Assembly: GCA_052116865.1 (NCBI GenBank)
Contig: JBQKKG010000004.1
Location: 224,237 to 288,236 of the forward strand
Reading direction: 5' to 3'
Length of the DNA: 64,000 nt
Origin: CAUPWF01 sp963515125
GTDB taxonomy: Bacteria > Bacillota > Clostridia > Lachnospirales > Lachnospiraceae
Position numbers and translations under genes: made by a program. Under the pieces are notes generated by a model that made no database searches, was not told the DNA's origin, and saw only the letters and a list, made by a program, of their open reading frames with translations. This document shows, piece after piece, positions 59,200 to 64,000 of the stretch (positions within the stretch are counted from its first letter, which is position 1; the number at the start of each line of letters is the position of its first letter).

Positions 59200-61140
59200 T
59201 TATAATATTCTTTTGAATTTTTTTTCTAATTCTCTCTTAGACATTGCAATAATGGTAGGTCTTCCGTGAGGGCAGTGATAAGGGTTTTCTAATTTTAAAA
59301 GTTCACTAATTAATACATCTATTTCTGTAGCAGTAAGCCTAGCATTTCCCTTTACAGCAGCCTTACAAGACATGGATGCTATTTTTTCTAAAATAAAGTC
59401 TGGTGTTTGGGTGGTGGAAATTGCATCAGACAGGTTATCTAACATTTCTATTAGGAGATCCTTCTTCGCAATGCTAAACAGATTGTCTGGCACGGCCCTA
59501 ATCGTAAAAGAGTCTCCACCAAAAGCTTCTATTTCAAATCCAATTTTAGTAAATTTATCTAAATGATCCACTAGTAATTGAGATTCCTGCATGGTGAGAT
59601 TCAACACAATGGGTGGGCTTATATATTGCGATGTAAATTCTTTTTTCTTTAATCCATTAAGAGTGCGTTCGTATAATACTCTTTCATGTGCTGCATGCTG
59701 ATCTATAATGTACAAATTATCTTTGTATTCAACTAACCAATATGTTTGGAATACTTGTCCAATCAATTTGTATTCTTGATGCGCTTCTTTTGTCAATAAT
59801 TTTTCTTCGAATAAATTTAACTGTTGCTCCTCTTCCAACGGTGTACTTGGGGCACTTGGAATATCCTCTTTTTTAGAATATACAACAGCTTCACGGATGC
59901 GTGCTTGTTGCTCTTTTCCTTGATATATCTCAGATTTGTCGACGACCTCCGCTGAAGACATCTGGTTATGGTAAGAAGTGACTCTCTCTTTCATTTTTTT
60001 CATAAAATAATCTAAATCGGTTGGTGTGTCTTTGGCAATGGATTCCTTGGGCTCCATAGCTAACTCAATGTTATCAGAGTTTTCAGGTGGAACAGGAGTA
60101 CTTGTGAAAGTTCTATCGGGAACAGCTGGTAACTCTATATGTGGAATTAACTCTCGTTCTGTCAATACGCTTTTTAAAGACGTATACAAAAAATCATATA
60201 TTATTTGCTGGTTATTAAAGCGTAGTTCCATTTTAGTTGGATGTACATTGACATCCAAATCAGAGCCTTCCATATAAAAATGTAATACGGTGAATGGGTA
60301 CTTATGTTGCATGGTAAAATCTTTATAAGCATCTTCAATCGCCCTTGCTATTAAATTACTTTTCACATATCGCCCGTTAATAAAATAATTCTCATAATTA
60401 CGGTTTCCTCTAGAAATCAACGGTTTTCCTATAAATCCAGATACTCTGATTCCGGAGACTTGTGCTTCTACCTCTAAAAGATTATTTGCAATATCACGTC
60501 CAAATATATGATATATCACATCTTTTAATTTTCCGTTACCAGAAGTATGTAGCTTATTTTGTCCATTATTAATAAATTGAAACGAAATATCTGGATGTGA
60601 TAATGCTAATCGAGTCATTAATTCATTTATATGACTTGCCTCTGTCATGGATGTTTTTAGAAATTTTCTTCTTGCAGGTGTATTATAGAAAATCTGCCGT
60701 ACTAAAAACGTGGTTCCATCAGGTGCACCTATCTCTTCAAATGTCTTTTCTACGCCTCCATCAATGACATATCTACTTCCACTATGATCTATAGTTCGTT
60801 TTGTAATTAACTCTACTTGCGCAATTGCAGAAATACTTGATAATGCTTCTCCCCGAAAACCAAGGGAATTTATGTTTACCAAATCATCTACCGTTCGTAT
60901 TTTACTAGTCGAGTGCCTTAAGAATGCAAGTGGAATTTCCTCACGCTTGATGCCGCATCCATTATCAGTAATGCGGATAAATGCAATGCCCCCTTCTTTA
61001 ATTTCAACGGTGATTGAAACAGAGCCAGCATCGATTGCATTCTCAACCAGTTCCTTTACAATAGAAGCCGGTCGTTCGACCACTTCCCCAGCGGCAATCT
61101 TGTCGATTGTAATTTGATCTAATATTTTGATTTGCGACAT
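59200..61140 (-). CDS. mutL: DNA mismatch repair protein MutL (endonuclease type)
   Basis: This 646-residue GHKL protein has VVERPASIVKELVENAIDAG, ITDNGCGI, and GFRGEALSSI (ATP lid). The C-terminal domain carries the metal-dependent nuclease motif DQHAAHERVLYE (DQHA-x2-E-x4-E). This MutL therefore nicks DNA itself, as expected where MutH is absent. The linker (about 340-440) is poorly conserved. It is 12 nt after mutS. Confidence 0.96.
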   Translation of the reverse strand: MSQIKILDQITIDKIAAGEVVERPASIVKELVENAIDAGSVSITVEIKEGGIAFIRITDNGCGIKREEIPLAFLRHSTSKIRTVDDLVNINSLGFRGEALSSISAIAQVELITKRTIDHSGSRYVIDGGVEKTFEEIGAPDGTTFLVRQIFYNTPARRKFLKTSMTEASHINELMTRLALSHPDISFQFINNGQNKLHTSGNGKLKDVIYHIFGRDIANNLLEVEAQVSGIRVSGFIGKPLISRGNRNYENYFINGRYVKSNLIARAIEDAYKDFTMQHKYPFTVLHFYMEGSDLDVNVHPTKMELRFNNQQIIYDFLYTSLKSVLTERELIPHIELPAVPDRTFTSTPVPPENSDNIELAMEPKESIAKDTPTDLDYFMKKMKERVTSYHNQMSSAEVVDKSEIYQGKEQQARIREAVVYSKKEDIPSAPSTPLEEEQQLNLFEEKLLTKEAHQEYKLIGQVFQTYWLVEYKDNLYIIDQHAAHERVLYERTLNGLKKKEFTSQYISPPIVLNLTMQESQLLVDHLDKFTKIGFEIEAFGGDSFTIRAVPDNLFSIAKKDLLIEMLDNLSDAISTTQTPDFILEKIASMSCKAAVKGNARLTATEIDVLISELLKLENPYHCPHGRPTIIAMSKRELEKKFKRIL

Positions 61141-61152
61141 TTTTCTTCCTTT

Positions 61153-63807
61153 CTAACAAGAGGTCCAGCGATTTTTCAGCTTATTTTGTAAGCGATAAAC
61201 TGTATTCAATGCATCCATAGGAGTAAGGTTGCTTACATCAAGTTCTTCAAGTTCTTTTAATACATCATCGTCTTTTACAGTGTCAAATAGCGATATTTGA
61301 GCTAAATCAACTTCATCATATCGTTTACTCTTTTTCTTTGATTCATGAAGAGCAATAGAAATATCTCTAACGCGTGTAGTAATATCAGCATCACTGAGTT
61401 CTGTGACGATTTCTTTTGCCCTCGTAATTACAGATTCTGGTACGCCTGCCAACTTCGCTACTTGTATTCCATAGCTTTTATCTGCACCACCTTTGACAAT
61501 CTTTCGCAGAAAAACGATATCATCTCCTTTTTCTTTGACAGCGATGCAATAATTATTTACACTTTCTATTTTCCCCTCTAATTCAGTCAGCTCATGGTAA
61601 TGAGTTGCAAATAATGTTTTTGCGCCAAGTAGTTTGTTATTGCTTATGTGTTCTACAACTGCCCAAGCAATGCTAAGTCCATCAAAGGTACTAGTACCAC
61701 GTCCAATCTCATCTAGAATCAAGAGGCTATTACTCGTCGCATTTCTCAAAATATTTGCAACCTCCGTCATTTCCACCATAAAAGTACTTTGACCAGATGC
61801 CAAATCATCGGATGCACCAACTCTTGTAAAGATTCGATCAACAATACCTATATTAGCACTTTCAGCAGGAACGAATGTTCCGATTTGAGCCATAAGAACA
61901 ATTAATGCAGACTGCCTCATGTACGTTGATTTTCCTGCCATATTAGGTCCAGTTATAATGGATACTCGGTTTTTTTTATCATCAAGATAGGTATCATTTG
62001 CAATAAACATATCATTAGGTATCATTTTTTCCACAACAGGATGTCGTCCGTTTTTAATGTCGATTACACCCTTTTCATTTATCTTAGGGCGCACATAATT
62101 ATGTCGTTCTGCAACAAGTGCTAAAGAGGAAAACACATCGATTTTAGCAATAGCTTTGGCCGTGGCTTGTATCCGAATAACTTCTTTTGCAATAGTATCT
62201 CTCACTTGGCTATATAATTCATATTCTAAGGCGTATAATTTATCCTCTGCGCCTAAGATAGTGTCTTCAAGCTCTTTTAATCTTGGTATAATATAACGCT
62301 CTGCATTTGCAAGTGTTTGCTTTCTGGTATAATAATCTGGTACCAAATCTTTGTTTGCATTGGTGACTTCTAAATAATAACCAAATACTTTATTGTATTT
62401 GATTTTCATATTTTTAATACCTGTTTTCTCGCGTTCTTCAGCCTCTAGTTGTGCTAACCAATTTTTTCCTTCAGATTTCGCTTTCCGTAATGTATCTACA
62501 TCATTATGATATCCCTCTTTTATAATTCCGCCTTCTTTCATCGCAAGAGGTGGTTCTTCAATGATTGATTTATCAATCAGTTTGTACAAATCCTCAAGTG
62601 TATCTAGCTCCGTTTGGATTTCTTGGAGTAATGGGGAATGCATGTCCATAAGAATATAATGAATATGAGGAAGCATTTGTAAGGAACTTTTAAAAGCCAT
62701 CAAATCTCTTGGATTTGCCGATTGATATGTAATCTTACTAATCAATCGTTCTAAGTCATAGACAGGGGTCAAATACTCCCTTATTTCTTCCCTTGCAATC
62801 GCTTCATTTTTTAATTCCTCTACGGCATCTAGACGTTTTGTTATTTCAAGGTTATCAATCAGGGGCTGTTCCACATATGACCGCAAGGTTCTTGCGCCCA
62901 TAGCCGTTTTAGTTTTATCAAGTACCCACAAAAGGGAACCGCGTTTTTGCTTTTCTCTTAATGTTTCACACAACTCCAAATTTCTTCTTGTGGAACTATC
63001 AATCAACATAAATTTACCTGTTGTATAGCTTATAAGTTTTGACATATGAGCTAACGATGTTTTCTGCGTCTCATATAAATATTGTAATAGTGCACCAGCA
63101 CCAATCATACCACACTCATAGTCAGTAAGGCCTAGACTTTCTAATGTTGCTACACTGAAATGTTGCTTTAAGGCTTTTGTGCACAATGCATCGTCAAAGT
63201 ACCATGGTTCTAGTGAATAAATCGTTATCCTTAGTCGATGTTTTAAGTCATCAAGATCCATACCGCTCATGTAAAATGGCTCATTACAAATAATTTCTGT
63301 AGGTGAAAATTTATATATTTCATCTAATAATTTTCGACTGCTTTCTATTTCTGTGACAAAGTAGTCGCCGGTAGAAACATCTGCTACAGAGAGGCCATAT
63401 TTATCAGCAATATAAACAATGCTCATAATATAATTGTTCTTGCTTTCATCTAGTGCCTGTGTATTTAAATTTGTTCCAGGGGTCACAATTCGAACCACTT
63501 CACGTTTTACGATTCCTTTCGTAAGTTTCGGATCTTCTACTTGTTCACATATAGCAACCTTATACCCTTTAGATACCAAACGATTTAAATAGCCTTCCAC
63601 CGCATGATATGGAATACCACACATTGGTGCACGGTCTTCTAAACCACAATTTTTTCCTGTCAATGTGATTTCCAATTCCTTAGACGCAGTTAATGCATCC
63701 TCAAAAAACATTTCATAAAAATCACCTAATCTATAAAATAAAATACAGTCTTTATACTGTTGTTTTGTATCCATATATTGTTGCATCATTGGTGTTAATT
63801 CTGCCAC
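61153..63807 (-). CDS. mutS: DNA mismatch repair protein MutS
   Basis: This 884-residue protein has the mismatch-reading F30-Y31-E32 in GDFYEMF. The Walker A loop, ITGPNMAGKSTYMRQ, is at about 615-625. DEIGRGTSTFDGLSIAWAV (Walker B and signature) and FATHYHEL follow. The C-terminus has a short region after about 800 for MutL or tetramer contacts. It recognises mispairs and loops. It heads the - strand operon with mutL and miaA. GGAG lies just upstream of its GTG/ATG-proximal start. Confidence 0.97.
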   Translation of the reverse strand: MAELTPMMQQYMDTKQQYKDCILFYRLGDFYEMFFEDALTASKELEITLTGKNCGLEDRAPMCGIPYHAVEGYLNRLVSKGYKVAICEQVEDPKLTKGIVKREVVRIVTPGTNLNTQALDESKNNYIMSIVYIADKYGLSVADVSTGDYFVTEIESSRKLLDEIYKFSPTEIICNEPFYMSGMDLDDLKHRLRITIYSLEPWYFDDALCTKALKQHFSVATLESLGLTDYECGMIGAGALLQYLYETQKTSLAHMSKLISYTTGKFMLIDSSTRRNLELCETLREKQKRGSLLWVLDKTKTAMGARTLRSYVEQPLIDNLEITKRLDAVEELKNEAIAREEIREYLTPVYDLERLISKITYQSANPRDLMAFKSSLQMLPHIHYILMDMHSPLLQEIQTELDTLEDLYKLIDKSIIEEPPLAMKEGGIIKEGYHNDVDTLRKAKSEGKNWLAQLEAEEREKTGIKNMKIKYNKVFGYYLEVTNANKDLVPDYYTRKQTLANAERYIIPRLKELEDTILGAEDKLYALEYELYSQVRDTIAKEVIRIQATAKAIAKIDVFSSLALVAERHNYVRPKINEKGVIDIKNGRHPVVEKMIPNDMFIANDTYLDDKKNRVSIITGPNMAGKSTYMRQSALIVLMAQIGTFVPAESANIGIVDRIFTRVGASDDLASGQSTFMVEMTEVANILRNATSNSLLILDEIGRGTSTFDGLSIAWAVVEHISNNKLLGAKTLFATHYHELTELEGKIESVNNYCIAVKEKGDDIVFLRKIVKGGADKSYGIQVAKLAGVPESVITRAKEIVTELSDADITTRVRDISIALHESKKKSKRYDEVDLAQISLFDTVKDDDVLKELEELDVSNLTPMDALNTVYRLQNKLKNRWTSC

Positions 63808-63843
63808 GGTATTTCTCCTTTTCTCAATAATGTTTTACATTTC

Positions 63844-63872
63844 ATTATATCATCAATCACTTAGATATAAAA
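63844..63872 (-). promoter_or_regulatory. probable mutS promoter
   Basis: On the - strand, TATAAT at 63849-63844 is a consensus -10. The -35 region 17 nt further up reads TTTTAT, a poor match. It lies about 40 nt ahead of the mutS start. Confidence 0.55.
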
Positions 63873-63877
63873 GACCA

Positions 63878-63889
63878 AATTGGGGACGG
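63878..63889. repeat. solitary copy of the palindrome core AATTGGGGACGG
   Basis: This 12-nt, GC-rich stretch is identical to the arm of the element at 586-647, but no inverted partner appears before the window ends. The rest of 63808-64000 is AT-rich and non-coding as far as I can see. Confidence 0.6.
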
Positions 63890-64000
63890 CAGCACTGAAA
63901 GGTAAATTTCTATCCTACTCGTTGTTCTACCATTTATTTTGCTTAAAATGAATAAATTTATGTTTATCAACATGTGCGACTTAAAATTGGGATATTACCC

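Noticed and set aside
1..64000. CRISPR arrays, toxin-antitoxin pairs, defence islands, biosynthetic clusters, tRNA or rRNA genes
   Set aside because: I read both strands and found no supporting repeats, motifs or conserved RNA sequences. The region is housekeeping.

Overview
The window is an AT-rich, gene-dense chromosomal segment from an endospore-forming Firmicute. Gene content and order point to the class Clostridia, most likely Lachnospiraceae (Lachnoclostridium/Clostridium cluster XIVa type). The evidence is an alpha/beta-type small acid-soluble spore protein, YlbJ, the rsmD-coaD-ylbJ neighbourhood, the TIGR03960/TIGR03936/RNase G-rplU-prp-rpmA-obgE block, and MinE beside the mre-min genes. 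The species assignment is inference. I see no prophage, insertion sequence with a transposase, CRISPR array, rRNA or tRNA.

Layout. 1-4.8 kb: the end of recG, a spore protein, a long perfect palindrome, rsmD-coaD-coiled-coil gene, convergent ylbJ, and a peptidase. 4.9-13.3 kb: a long + strand run with an M23 peptidase, three RNA-modification enzymes (m5C methyltransferase, two pseudouridine synthases), a HAD phosphatase, YgiQ radical SAM, an SDR, an unknown membrane protein and recU. 13.3-18.6 kb: a histidine operon (hisZ-G-D-B and a fusion gene) with a consensus promoter and a terminator. 18.7-27.4 kb: membrane protein, RmlD-like reductase, dicarboxylate/amino acid symporter, the two radical-SAM-linked genes, RNase G, YbaK, HAD and aspartokinase. 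27.5-32 kb: rplU-prp-rpmA, then obgE-yhbY-nadD-yqeK-rsfS. 32-36.4 kb: a strand-switch zone with lexA, a divergent YneA-like LysM gene, a XerS-like recombinase, GNAT, dtd and a TtcA-like gene. 36.4-64 kb: almost entirely - strand, with a division/RNA-modification operon (TIGR01212, HlyD-like, yggS, sepF, ylmH, lspA, rluD, cytidylate-kinase-like), a 10.5-kb shape and septum-placement operon (DUF4321, radC, mreBCD, mrdA, minCDE, rodA, mgsA, DD-carboxypeptidase), and mutS-mutL-miaA-YnbB-type lyase plus two flavoproteins.

Most of this is conserved housekeeping DNA. The points I consider most worth a second look are these. (1) The last his gene carries an N-terminal HisF-like barrel that has lost a catalytic Asp and a phosphate loop, fused to an intact HisIE. 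(2) A XerS-like single recombinase sits in the zone where coding strand flips, with dif-like half sites nearby, which suggests a replication terminus. (3) A perfect 30-bp-arm palindrome at 586-647 shares a 12-nt core with a solitary sequence near the right end of the window, as in a REP-like family. (4) A multi-box LexA control region lies between lexA and the LysM gene. (5) RNase G ends just before its Zn-link. (6) An 11-nt direct repeat with 21-bp period lies upstream of the shape/division operon.

All functional calls rest on reading motifs and synteny by eye. No database search was run.
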